This document shows positions 38,397 to 50,430 of a stretch of 64,000 nucleotides of DNA, in pieces. The notes beneath the pieces are model-generated. The model ran no database searches. It saw only the letters and a list, made by a program, of their open reading frames with translations, and was not told where the DNA came from. A program made the position numbers and the translations under genes. Source of the DNA: Clitoria ternatea (lineage: Eukaryota; Streptophyta; Magnoliopsida; Fabales; Fabaceae); contig CM075671.1 in NCBI GenBank assembly GCA_037962975.1, positions 158,585,501 to 158,649,500 of the forward strand, read 5' to 3'. Numbering within the stretch: position 1 is the first letter of the stretch; each line of letters begins with the position of its first letter.

Positions 38397-40229
38397 ATGT
38401 CTTTGCTTTCAGATCTCATCAACCTTAACCTCTCCGAAGTCACCGAGAAGGTGATCGCAGAGTACATATGGTAACTTTCTTTGTCTCTCAAACACGCGCT
38501 CCTCTGTTGTTTGGTTGTTCTGTTCTGTACGTACAATAAAGAAAAAACATTATGGGAAATCTAACGTTTTGACTCTCTCTTTTGGTGATTATGTTTCGTT
38601 TTAGTATTTGATCACTTCAAAGATGACTTTGCTTGTTGCTTTGGAATTGATTTGAAAAAGGAAGAGTCTTTTTCTCCTTGTTTGTTTGTTTGTTTGTTCC
38701 TTGCTAGTTGTTTGCTTTGTATTCAATACAACCTAAACTTATTGTTACACTTTATATTCACTCCTAAATGTCATTAATTTCTCGTACCCACTTATTTGTA
38801 GATAAAAATTTCCCCCTTATTCTATAAACTAACTCTTAACATGTTTTAATTTTCATCATGGTAGGATCGGTGGATCAGGTTTGGACATCAGGAGCAAAGC
38901 AAGGGTAATTCACTTCTTGTAGTGAACTATAAAAAGTAAAAAAAATATATATTCATTTGTCTTTGTTCTCCTTCTGACAAATGCTAGTATGAAATGGTTT
39001 TGCAATATAGACTCTCCCAGGACCAGTAAGTGACCCTTCAAAGCTACCCAAGTGGAATTATGATGGCTCCAGCACTGGTCAAGCTCCTGGAGAAGATAGT
39101 GAAGTGATTTTATAGTATGTTTTTTTTGTCTTTAAAGTTCACATTTAACTATGCTTAACCGATTTTTGTTTGGACAAAATTTAGTGACAATTTTTTTAAG
39201 ATGTTTTCCAATAAAGAGTAGAGTTTTCATGTCAGGAATCCGTGTTGACTTTTATTAATTCTGATTTTACAAGCTACTACACATGAAACCCTAAAGTTTT
39301 GTGTTTTTTTGTCCTTTTACTTATTTGGGCTTGATTCATTGCAGCCCACAAGCCATTTTTAGGGATCCATTCAGAAGGGGTAACAATATTTTGGTGAGTT
39401 TATGTAGTTGACGCTGTTTCCATGGTGTAACAATTTTATTTTATTTTACAATTTTAATTCTAATTCTAATTTGAATTCACTTTAGGTTATCTGTGATGCC
39501 TACACTCCTGCTGGAGAACCCATTCCCACCAACAAGAGACATGCTGCTGCCAAGATATTCAGCCATCCTGATGTTGTTGCTGAAGTGCCCTGGTATAGCG
39601 ATAAACTTCAACCACTATTTTTTTTCCCTTGCTGATTTTTTTTTCATGAATTTTTTTTCTTAGGTATGGTATTGAGCAGGAATACACCTTGTTGCAGAAG
39701 GATGTCCAATGGCCTCTTGGGTGGCCTGTTGGTGGTTTTCCCGGACCTCAGGTAAAAACTCACTAAGATATTGGTATATGTCCAAATTGATATGATGCTA
39801 ATTACTTGATAACAATAATAACAATATTGTCAGAATGCATCTCCTAATTAATTTTGGGAAAATACTAATAAGGAGCCTCCCTAATTTCACTTTTAATTTT
39901 TTGTAATATGGTCGTTAATAAAGCATTATTTTTAATTCTCTTGGAATGACATTGTTGTTACAATTTTTCAAAAGGGGCCATACTATTGTGGGGCTGGTGC
40001 TGACAAGGCTTTTGGCCGTGATATTGTTGACGCACATTACAAAGCATGTATCTATGCCGGCATTAACATTAGTGGAATTAACGGAGAAGTGATGCCCGGT
40101 CAGGTAAATAGGAAGGGGAAAATATGCACTTATATTTGTTTTTGTTTTTGATTTTTTTCAAATCTTATATTACAAATATATATTTTTTCAATTATTCTCA
40201 CTAGTGTTTTTAATTAAATAATGATGATG

Positions 40230-40280
<51 letters not shown>

Positions 40281-41114
40281 TGTGTAGTGGGAATTCCAAG
40301 TTGGTCCTGCAGTTGGTATCTCAGCTGGTGACGAGTTGTGGGCTGCTCGTTACATCTTGGAGGTTGGTGACAAATGACCTTCATGTCAAAATTTCAACTT
40401 TTTTAATGATGAACCAACCATTCTGCTGCAACCTAACTTTCTTTGTTTTTTATATTTGGACAGAGGATCACTGAGATTGCTGGTGTTGTGCTTTCCTTTG
40501 ACCCAAAGCCAATTAAGGTTCATATTTTCTACAACCCATGAAAAAATTGGTACTTTTTATTTGGTTTATTAATTTTTCATGAGATGGTATTGACTATTGT
40601 CAAAATCAGGGTGACTGGAATGGTGCTGGTGCTCACACAAATTACAGGTGCGCTTTACTATATACTGTATTAGCACACTACATTAAATGGTTGACAAGTG
40701 GATAATAATAATAAATTTGCAGCACCAAGTCTATGAGAGAAGATGGTGGTTATGAAGTGATAAAGAAGGCAATTGAGAAGTTGGGGAAGAGGCACAAGGA
40801 GCACATTGCTGCTTATGGAGAAGGCAACGAGCGCCGTTTGACAGGACGACACGAGACAGCTGATATCAACACCTTCTTATGGGTAAGTAACAAAATTAAC
40901 ATGTCATGTCATGTGACCAAATTAAGTTATTAATTATAACATAAGGTTTGAATATGTGTAGGGAGTTGCAAACCGCGGTGCTTCTATTAGAGTTGGAAGA
41001 GACACAGAGAAAGAAGGGAAAGGGTATTTTGAGGATAGAAGGCCTGCTTCAAACATGGACCCTTATGTGGTTACTTCCATGATTGCAGAAACAACCATTC
41101 TCTTGAACCCATGA
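38397..41114 (+). CDS. GLN1: cytosolic glutamine synthetase (GS1), 12 exons
   Basis: Makes glutamine from glutamate, ammonia and ATP (EC 6.3.1.2) in the cytosol; central to ammonium assimilation. Exons by eye: 38397-38470, 38865-38904, 39011-39114, 39345-39393, 39486-39592, 39664-39751, 39975-40103, 40288-40362, 40464-40517, 40610-40647, 40723-40882, 40962-41114. All introns are GT-AG and phases fit, giving 356 residues, the usual GS1 length. It starts MSLLSDLINLNLSEVTEKVI and has no plastid transit peptide or GS2 C-terminal extension. Seen: NYDGSSTGQ (54-62) and the ATP-site KPIKGDWNGAGAH (237-249). Metal and substrate residues are in place: E129, E131, E192, E199, H249, E297 (RHETAD), R311 and R316. 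No stop or frameshift. Which GS1 isoform (for example nodule-enhanced) cannot be told from this sequence alone. Confidence 0.97.
40221..40280 (+). repeat. (ATG/TAA)n microsatellite at the end of intron 7
   Basis: Three ATG units are followed by about 17 TAA/AAT units. The tract stops at 40280, only seven bases before exon 8 (TGTGTAG then TGG), so it occupies the place of the polypyrimidine tract. Confidence 0.92.
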
Positions 41115-42525
41115 GGCCATGAGAGCAATGTTCACTAGGACCCACATGCATTGTTGTTTTTTCTAAGTAGTAAGTAGGATTTTTTTAGTAGGATTTGGCT
41201 TTGTGCTATTGGTGTTATTATGGTTCACTCTCGCACTCTACTTGAGGCCTCGTTGGCTGGTTTGGTTGGTACCAACTACCAAGGATACTTCATTGCTTTC
41301 TATTTCTTTCCCTTTCCATTGTTACAATAATGATGATGTATTGGCAACAGATGTACTGATTGGCAAGTATATTAATTAATAATATCTATGGAATTGCCTC
41401 GTCGATTGAATATTGTATTACGCATGAATTTGTTGTATTACATATCAATAATGATAGCATTAAGTCATGTATGCGTTATAGGTTACATAATTTAACTTTA
41501 GCAAATCTCATCTAGCCTCATTATATATAATTCATTTATCAAAAGATAGTACAGAGAATAAATACATTAAGTAAATAATCACAAATATATAACACGCGTG
41601 TGTTGGTTGATAAGCAAATAAAATTTTGTTAAAATATTCTAAATTTTGTTAAAAGTTCTTATATCTTTATTTCTCAACCTCTAGATTTGGTTTGTATGTA
41701 GTATTTTTTTACCGTTCTTTTGAATTTAATTAAAACATTTTTTCTAATGTATATTGTTTTTTATTATTTTAGGTTTTGATACAAATGATCTCATTAATTA
41801 TTAGGAATTAACTGATTTAATATTAAATAATTGTAACAGTTACCGTTTTAAGTTTGATAAAATTGAAGGATTCTTTCCATTACTAAATGTGTGAATCAAT
41901 GACATAATTAGCCAAAACCATTTTAATTTGGGTGATTGGGCTTAATATACTATTATTATTGATTGATTATTATTGATGAATTCATCTTCCACTGTTGCCC
42001 TAAAGTTGTTAAGTATATTCGTTTCATATTATTTAGAATATTTATTTAACTTTATTAAAATTTGATACAAAATAAAAGTAATATTTAATTATAATTTAAT
42101 GGTTAGATCAATGAAGCTACGGGAAATGCATGTGCATGAAGGTTGCATGGACATTAATGAAAAGTGAACCCTTATTGCTATTCGAAGCTTGTACTAGGAG
42201 AAAAGATAAGATTCTTCAATGTTTCTCATTTTTTTACGAATTGGGTGGACTGTGAGTATTAATGGAGTGGAGTATCGTTCTTTTATGGTCCATGGTGCAC
42301 ATATAATTAGGTTTTAATTAGGGGATTATTAAATTAAGGTTTACAAGACATAAGAACTAGTATTAAGGTTTACAAGACATAAGAACTAGTATTAATTATT
42401 CATTAGGCAAGTTTTAGGGTTTCTTTAGGTCATGTGAGGGTTAATTAGGATACATGGTATGATGTTTGTTATCTTATTATCATTTTTTAAAATTTTTTTA
42501 CCAACACGATCTGTCCTTGTCAGAG
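41115..42525. other. GS 3' UTR and intergenic DNA
   Basis: The 3' UTR probably runs to about 41350-41400, with AATAAT-type signals at 41327 and 41380. The rest is AT-rich and without a gene. A 29-bp tandem duplication (AAGGTTTACAAGACATAAG unit) lies at 42336-42393. Confidence 0.6.
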
Positions 42526-45500
42526 ATGACTTTTACCCTAGTTATTCACCACCAGGATAATTTTGTCAATGAACAAACACTTGAAGACAACAATGATGAA
42601 AGTATTAAGGTGGTTACATACAATGAAAGGAAGATTGTTGTCATTCATGGATTAGATTTGCATAAATGGGGGTATTTTGAGGTTGTGTATTTGGTTGAAG
42701 AATTAGGCTATGAATGGCAATACTTTCTTCTATGATGGAAAGACCAAATGAAAGCTTCCAAGAGGGTCTTCAAGAAATTACATGGGACAACCATGTTATG
42801 GATATGAAAAACTTTGCCATAGAAAACAAATGTGAAGTGGACTTATATATACAACATTTTCCAATGGAACTTGATGTTGTAATCTTATTGGGTCCTTATA
42901 AAGAGGTTGGGGACAACATTGAAAAAGAAGCTGAGAGTCAATCAGGGTGTTCTCCAAAGCCAAGTGGGGAGGAGGAAATTTAGGATAAAGAATTTCCCAA
43001 AATATAAACCATAGAGGGTCTTTCATGGGAAACATATAGGTGTGGACGTACATTTCAATGAAGATGACTCATCTGATGAAGAAGATATAGTCCAAGTCAG
43101 GGGAATATCTGTATCTGAATCTATACAATAAAGTGTTGAGGTAGCTATAAAGGAGGTTATGGATAGGGTCCAAGATGAGGTGCAAAATAAAGTTGGAGAT
43201 GAAGTCCAAGTTAAGGTGGTGTAACATGAAAATATCATGGTTTAAGAGTGTGTTCCTGATGTGCAAGTTATTAATGTTGAAGTTCATGAAGTTAAACATC
43301 CTAATGTTAAAGTTGATGATATTGAACTTCCTCGTATTGAAGTTCTGATACACCAATTCCTAATGTGCCAAAGCCCAATTTGCTTGCTACTGATTAATGG
43401 GTTACTTCTAAGCCTACTACTCAAGAGGATATTGTTTTTATGCTTGCACTAGATGAAGGTTCAGATTTTATGCCAATAAATGACGAACATGGGGAAGACA
43501 ATGTGCATAGATATATGTTTGATAAGCCAATGGATGAGGCTTTTGATTCCATTCTCGAGTTTGAGGAACCCAATGGCCATGCACTACCACCAACAATTAC
43601 AACTCAACTACACATTGTTATGGGAGATGTTTGTAACACCCCGATTTCCTATTTCGAAAACAGGGGTTAATTTTTCACGATTTAAAATAGAAATATGTAT
43701 AAGATATTCTGTGTATATATAATATCAAGTAATTACCCTGGATCAATGAATAACCGATCTCATATATGAAGATATGAGAACGGTATCAGAGTGCACCTCA
43801 GACGACCGGACTTGAGGCCGTCACAAGGGAAAAATGGAAGATTAAAATAATTCCAAGAGTGATTAAAATATTTTCTAAAAAGAGGATGAAAGATACCACA
43901 TCGGTTTGTTTAACAACAGAAATATATTTTCATAAATAATAATAATGTCATCCATACATTATCAAGGTTATCAATGAAAATTAGCCATACACATCCGGTC
44001 TAATTTTCTTACATGACCTCCCAAAATCAAACGTTATCAAATTAATTTCTAAATAAGCATACACACACCGTATGCCATACAAAATGAATATACATATGCC
44101 AGCCAAGGCTCACACACATTTCCCTTCATATTTACCTTCTCCAATACTCTACCTCCAAAAAGAGTAGGATTCATCTCACCTACATCAACCTTAAAAATAG
44201 CAACAGGGAGGTGAGTAACATAATCTAAATGAATCAAAGTCATACATTATGATGAGATTTACACATGTGTGCACTATATTCATTTTTCAAGAAAGCATCA
44301 CAAGCTTTACACCCAAGATACATTATTCTATTTCAACAATATACATGTTTGAATAAGCATATTCAGAAGGCAATATATATATATATATATTATATCCTTA
44401 GCCTTCTCAAAAACTCATCACACATATAATGTTATCACCTCGGCTTACTTTCTCTTTACTCAACAATCATCCATCGCCATCTCGATTATCAACTAGGCAT
44501 ATCTCGACTATATGCAAATGCTCTTAAAGCTAATGCATATGCATAACGAAATTATTTTCAAGTGCGGATCCGACTGTGGGAAAACATCAACATATCAATT
44601 GTGGGACAAGCATAGGTGTGCTATTATGCCCCTACTGCAGTAGTAAAATATGTACACTTATATCCAATTTTATGCATGCTCGACATCATATTTTACTGGT
44701 ACCAAACCGCTCTTCGCCCATCTGTAGCACTAGTCACCCCGTGACAGCGGATCAACAATATGGCCGTACTTGCCAAAGTGCTACGGGCCTTCCCGAACAC
44801 ACATCAAGGGAGCCGTGCCCCATCATACACCGAGGTAGTTGCTCATCATAGAGTCGCCCTCCCACCGGGCTTGCCACGTAGGGTGCCTCGTCACCAAACT
44901 AAGGGCAGCTTTGTGATTCTTCGAATCACTAAGGAACAATAACAATATACCCATGCACTGGGCCGCCCTCCCACTGGGCCTACCTATTGGAACCCCTAAC
45001 ATTCCATATAAGCAGCGAATTATATGCCATGGATGCAAATGCCAATCAATGCATTCTCACACTATGCATCCTAAATGTCACTCAATCAATCATCAATTCA
45101 CGACCACCACTTAGTGGATCTCAATATTCCCAATCTTTACCAATTATCGTTGGAACTCACACATCGACAGTTAGTGGCAATCACATTGTCAATTCACATA
45201 TACAACATATTTTATCAACATATTCAACATAATATCTGATCCGGTCTCTGTACCAGTACCAGAGTACGAATATCGCTTCATCCGTTCTGTATGCAATACA
45301 GATTCAACAAGTAAAACATCAGACATTAAAATCGGTCTCCCCCCACTGGGATACCAGATAATCATACCAGATATATGCAGCATCGGCATAACACCTCAGC
45401 CATCTACTAATTCTAGTGGCTGATTCCACACCAGGATATTAACTCCAGTTCAATTTAGTGCAATAACACATTCAACATTCATGTTCATGCTACATAACAT

Positions 45501-46189
45501 CAGTCATTCTAATTGCATTTCAAATCATAAATCATCACATCGCCCACACAAGCAATCAACAAGCACAATCATATACATATAATTTCACACCATCAATGGA
45601 TGAAATCATCCATTTAGAAAAGTTACCCCCTCCTACCTCAAGAGAAGTAGTAATCACTGCAGTCAGAAGGTTCCGCCACGTAACTGGGGTTATTTCCTAC
45701 ATCACAATATATCACACAATCAATTTCCCATTCAACCACATCGGCCCAATGTTCATATTTATTTACTTGGTGCCATCCGATATCTTAACTCTCAGTTCTT
45801 GTATTTCATTCGTTCCGCCACCACCACCACAGTTTAGGTATCTACATTTATTATTTTGCATATTCAATGCCAAACCCATTACTGGGTTCCCATATTAATG
45901 GTTCCCAATAACCATTTAACTTCATTAATGGCCATTCACCATTAATAACAGCATTTCACCTCACCAAAATAGTTATTTAACACAATAAATGCTTCTCCAT
46001 TTTATCTCACATTTCCCACAAATCTTTGGGTTAGGGTTTTCATTAAAACCCACATCATTCATTAAATCACTCTCCCAACATAAAAACTCAAAGACCCATA
46101 GTTCACACTTGTGAACACCTATTTCGGTCCGGTCAATTTTCACCAAGAATGGGGAATTCCGTCACTTGGAAACCCTTCGCTCTGTTCGT

Positions 46190-47736
46190 GCTCGGGTGTG
46201 CCTTAAGAATTACCGAGAGCTTGTTCTCGGGTGTGTCTCAAAGATTGCCTAGAGCCTGTGCTCGGGACCATATTCAAAGTTTCCGAGAACTTGTGCTCGG
46301 GTTTCGAGATTGTAAGATTTCTGAGTGATATTCCCAAGTGGAAAGAATTTCGAGAGAGGACTGAACTTCATTTCTGAGTGGGCTACTTCCGAGAAATGTA
46401 CTTCCGAGCGAAGAAAGGCTCTGACCTGGAATGAGCCTCTTTCGGGCAGAGACTCTCTCAAGGTCCATACTTCCGAGTGGGATGTCTCCGAGTAAGTCAT
46501 TTCTGAGTGGGTTGCTTCCGAGAGATGTACGTTTGTGCGAAGAAAGGCTCTGACCTGGAATAAACCTCTTTCGGGAAGACTCTCTCAAGTTCCATACTTC
46601 CGAGTGGGATGTCTCCGAGTGACGTGTGTCAGAGTGGGTTACTTCCAAGGGAATTACTTCCGAGCGAAGAAAGCCACTGAATGAATACTTTTCAGGCAAA
46701 GATATATCCAAGTGGGATGTCTCCGAGTGACGCGTGTCTGAGTGGGTTGATTCCGAGGGAAGCCATTCCGAGCAAAAAGAGACTGACTTCGAATGAGTAC
46801 TTCTCGGGTGGAGATACAATCGAGTGGAGAATTCCTGACTGAAGCCATTCCGAGCAAAAAGAGACTGACTTCGAATGAGTACTTCTCAGGCGGAGATACA
46901 TCTGAGTGGAGAATTCCCGATTGAAGCCATTCTGAATGAAAAATGTCTAACTTCGAATGAGTACCTCTCGGGCGGAGATACATCCGAGTGAAGAATTCTT
47001 GACTGAAGCCATTCTGAACAAAAAGTGTGTGACTTCGGATGAGTGCTTTTTCTAGGCTGAGATGTTTCCGAGTGGATAATTCCCGAGTGAATTGATTCTG
47101 AATGAAAAGGGCTCTGAACTTCGAAGGAGCACTTTTTCGGGCAGACACTTCCAAGTTATATAATTCTGAGTGGGGTGTCTCCGAGTGAGGCATTTCCGAA
47201 CGGGTCACTTCCGAGAGATGTGCTTCCGAGCGAAGAAATACTTTGATTTCGAAGGAGTACTTCTCGGGCGGAGACATATTCGAGTAAAGAATTCCCGAGT
47301 GAATCAATTTTAAACGAAAAATGGTTCTGACTTCGAAGGAGCTTTCTCGGCCGGAGATATATCCGAGGGAAGAAAGGCTATGACTTTAAATAAGTGCTTC
47401 AAGCAGAAACACTTCCGAGCGAATCATCTCCGAGTGAAGTGATTCCGAACGAAAAGAGGCTCTGATGAATACTTCTCGGAAAAAGATATTCCCGAATGAG
47501 TCGGACTTCGAAAAGAACACTTTTTAGGCATATATATCCGAATGAGACATTTCCAAGTGAGTCACCTTCGAAGGAAGAAAGGCTGACTAAATGAGTCTTT
47601 CAAGCAGAAACATTTCCGGACAAAGTACCTCCGAGTGAAGCAATTCTGAACAAAAAAGGATCCGGTGTCATTTGAATGAATTTAAGCCTTCACATCGAGT
47701 GTCGAAGGATCGATTTTTACACTCGGACTTTTCATA
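46190..47736. repeat. imperfect tandem array in J
   Basis: Irregular repeats rich in TTCCGAGTG and CTTCGAATGAGTACTTCTCG. The best phased section (46780-47040) has an 82-bp period, with units GACTGACTTCGAATGAGTAC at 46781 and 46863. The minus-strand ORFs at 46249-47307 are read-throughs of the array. Confidence 0.85.
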
Positions 47737-47997
47737 TCTGTAAACACCTATTTTGATCGGACCAATTTCCACCGAGAATGGATACTGACTGAGACAGCGA
47801 TCTGGACCATAAGAAGAACACCGGCCCAGGTCTGAGGAATACCGATCTGAGCCAACGGAAGAGACATCATTCCTGAGACCATCCAAGTGAGACTAGTGTC
47901 CTCTCTTATCTGACGTGGAAGGCGCTTTCATGAACTTGATAATGGACCCATGTGACACCATTCGAGGAGTCCGATTGCCCATGCTGACTTGGAATCG

Positions 47998-48301
47998 TAC
48001 CATTCAAGTTAATCCTCGAATCCTGGGGGCGACTGATAACAAACAAAAAAAGAAAAATAATAAAAAATTACTCACTAGCCGACATTCCCCATAATTGTCA
48101 ATGACCAGGATGTCTCTCCACTACATACATGGATCTAATGGAGGCTTGAGCTGTCCAAGTGGAATCACACCATCCAAGTTGATCCTCGAATCCTAGGGGC
48201 GGCTGAAAACAAACAAAAAAAAGAAAAAATAATAAAAAATTACTCATCAGCCGCTGTTCCCCATAATTGTTGGTGGCCAGGCTGTCTTTGAGCTGTTCAA
48301 G
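47998..48301 (+). repeat. duplication of about 165 bp in the LTR of J
   Basis: The block with TCCTCGAATCCTGGGGGCG, an A-rich stretch and CCCCATAATTGT occurs twice in tandem (about 47998 and 48165), but once in LTR B (7975-8135). Confidence 0.8.
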
Positions 48302-48964
48302 CACTTAGCCAGCACCTTGGATCTCTATAAATGCCTCAGCTGAAGAGGCGCAAGGGGATCCTGGCATCTGGAATCCAAAGACCCCTGAAAAAAAATCTAC
48401 TCCAGAATCCTAAATCTGAAGTAAAAGAAACCTGTCCCCAACCCATATTCTCTTGTTTTCTTTAAAACAGAAGCACCAGTCTCGTTCCTACTTGATGGAC
48501 TTCAGAACCTCCTTGTCACTTTAAATTCCGTCCAAAACCTATACTGCTCCTAACACCACTGAATCCTACACCGTTTCTCCATCAAAATACATTTTCGCCA
48601 CTGAGTCCTACTCCGGCTCCACACTGTACTTCGGTTTATGCCACACCGGCTCCAATCCGCAGTCTGGTTCCTCCCAAGTCTACACCACACCGATTCTATT
48701 TTGTCTCTTTTCTTTTGTTTTTTATTGTTTATTCTTCTGCCGGATTTGTAATTTTGTTGAACCTATTCTCTTGTTTAAGTTTATTCCATTAAATTTCCTT
48801 TATTTTGCTTTATAACTAGTAATAACAACAAAGAACTACCTGACCCTGATTTCTCAAAAGCTCGAGAATACGTAGGAGGGGGAAACAATTCCTGTCAGGC
48901 CCATCTTTCTTTATTTAATTTTTAGAGTTTCCATTTTTGTCTTGTTATTAAAAGGAGGAGCGAG

Positions 48965-49140
48965 GTTAATTTAGACGAGACGTCTTGTTAATCTCACATT
49001 TTTGTAGTATTTCTTTAAAAGAAGGAGTGAGGTTAATTTGGACGAGACATCCTGTTAATCTCATGTTTTTTTATTAATATCTTTTTTTTAAAAAAAGGAG
49101 AAGCGAGGTTAATTTGGACGAGACGTCCTGTTAATCTCAT
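48965..49140 (+). repeat. GACGAGACGTCCTGTT repeats in J
   Basis: Three copies of GAGGTTAATTTGGACGAGAC (48962, 49029 and 49107), with a spacing of about 65-80 bp; counterpart of 9097-9470. Confidence 0.85.
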
Positions 49141-50430
49141 GTTAAAAAAATCTGTGTCTATTTTTTTTATCTATTTTTGTATGTTCTGTCATTTCACGTT
49201 CCTTTTCTGAAGAAGTTATAATAATTTTTGGGCTAATTATAATGCACGCTATCATCTTGAGGTAACCATTTTATAACGGACAGTTGTGAGGTGCTAATAC
49301 CTTCCTCACCTGTAATTAGACTCCCAAACTTGGAATTTTACTTTTATGACCAATGCTTTAACGAAGGTTTTTCCGATATTTTACCCTTAAAAATATTGGT
49401 GGTGACTCCCTGTTTTCTTTTCGAAAGGATTTTGAAACACGTTTTAATATTTTTGAGGGTCAGCCTTCCCGCCGTGATCCCGGTCATGACAACACTGTCG
49501 AGAAACAGCAAGATCTTACCTCAAGAGGAGAAATGAGGGAGTTTTCCAAGAGAGGAAAAATCCACATGAAAATGAGAAGAAGAAAAGATGAGACTTCAAG
49601 CTCCAAGCTCCTCCAAGCTTTCTTCAAGCACGAAAATAAGAGAGGAAAAAGCCACAACTTTTTGCTTAGGGTTTTTAGAGAGAAGTAGAAGAAGAAGTGA
49701 AGGAGAAGAGTGTAGAAGAAGAAAAAGTGAAGTACAAGTTATGGGAGACAAAAAGGCTAACGGAAATAAGAAGGAAAAAAAAAATAGGCCATTTGGCTTT
49801 ATTTTTAATTCCCCATTAAATATTCATCGTTTTATGATAAACAGGATCATTGTTTGGGCTTAATACCATATCAAAAATTATTCTGAATATACCATCAGAT
49901 TCCCAATATTTTTTTTAACAGCCCTGACCAATATCATCCCAATCGGAGATACTTGGTCCGACACCCATATTTCAACCGGGCTCATTTTCAGCTTTTTTAG
50001 TTCCAATAAATCATAAACACTTCCTAAAAATTCTAGTTCATTTATTCCTAATATTTTGGAACATTAAATAACCCAAATATAATTATTTAATATTTATCTC
50101 CTAAATTAATCCTTTATTTTAAAATTTAGGGTGTTACAATGTTGACTATGCTGAGTTGGGCTAGGATTGCAATAGTGATGTCATTGTCATTGATGTTGAA
50201 TCTAATAAGGATGTTGATGAGGCCATATTTTGATTTGAAGCATACAAGGAAGAAAGATTGAACAAAAAGTTTGAACTTAAAATAGGTATGGATTTTTGTT
50301 CATTGCAACAATTTAAAGAATCAATTTTAAAGTGTACTTAATAGGGAAAAGTTATAAGTTTGCTAAGAATGATGCCAAAAGGTGTAAGGTGGTGTGTACG
50401 AACAAGGATTGTTCCCTGATGCATTAGTAT

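Larger units (their letters stand above)
46110..49491 (+). mobile_element. Tat/Ogre-like unit J inside LTR G
   Basis: Starts TGTGAACACCTATTTCGGTC and ends GGTCATGACA, flanked by perfect ACACT copies (46105-46109 and 49492-49496). A second LTR start (TGTAAACACCTATTTTGATC) occurs at 47737, after a long tandem array. The simplest reading is the first 80 bp or so of a 5' LTR, the tandem array typical of Tat 3' untranslated regions, and a 3' LTR (47737-49491), with everything between deleted. TATA box at 48326. Alternatively it is one long solo LTR with an internal duplication. Confidence 0.8.
43632..50138 (-). mobile_element. solo LTR G of a gypsy element related to C, split by J
   Basis: Starts TGTAACACCCCG and ends GGGTGTTACA, with perfect ATGTT copies at 43627-43631 and 50139-50143. 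Without J it is about 3.1 kb. It shares blocks with the LTR of C (for example CCCCTACTGCAGTAGTAAAA at 44627 and 15258) and the same minus-strand layout. Donor-like TTGAG/GTAAGATC has its intron start at 49509; the acceptor-like CTCACC...TTTTTAAG ends at 44190. It inserted into the MULE gene. Confidence 0.92.
42526..50430 (+). pseudogene. Mutator-like (MULE) transposase gene, N-terminal part, split by LTR G
   Basis: From the ATG at 42526 (MTFTLVIHHQDNFVN) it matches the PB1-like N-terminal region of plant MuDR-type proteins (FTLVxHHxGxF; LHKWGYFEVVYLVEELGY). A TGA replaces an expected Trp near 42733, and a frameshift puts the following ITWDNHVMDMKNFAIENKCE in another frame (42714-42983). An acidic region follows (FNEDDSSDEED near 43060; DEGSDFMPINDEH near 43450). 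Solo LTR G interrupts it at 43632. It resumes at 50144 with FELKIGMDFCSLQQFKESI and FAKNDAKRCKVVCTNKDC, the DBD_Tnp_Mut-type zinc region, and is lost after about 50430. No DDE transposase core remains. Confidence 0.8.

Noticed and set aside
40280..40933. Short ORFs across GS introns (40280-40474, 40733-40933)
   Set aside because: They run from exons into introns and end at intronic stops; the spliced frame explains the exonic parts.
38397..41114. Glutamine synthetase as a processed or broken pseudogene
   Set aside because: It has 11 introns with GT-AG ends, correct phases and all active-site residues, and no stop or frameshift.
43069..43356. Minus-strand ORF rich in Asn/Phe/Ile
   Set aside because: It is antisense to the low-complexity acidic region of the MULE pseudogene (VKVDDIELP-type repeats).
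46249..47307. Long minus-strand ORFs (up to 217 aa) in unit J
   Set aside because: They read through an imperfect tandem array, are Ser-rich and repetitive, overlap in two frames, and have no start context or domain.
49395..49415. GGTGGTGACTCCCTG as an arginine-tRNA primer site just after an LTR
   Set aside because: The ACACT target duplication places the LTR end 80 bases further on at 49491, so the motif is inside the LTR. The same motif in B lies 60-70 bases before its LTR end.
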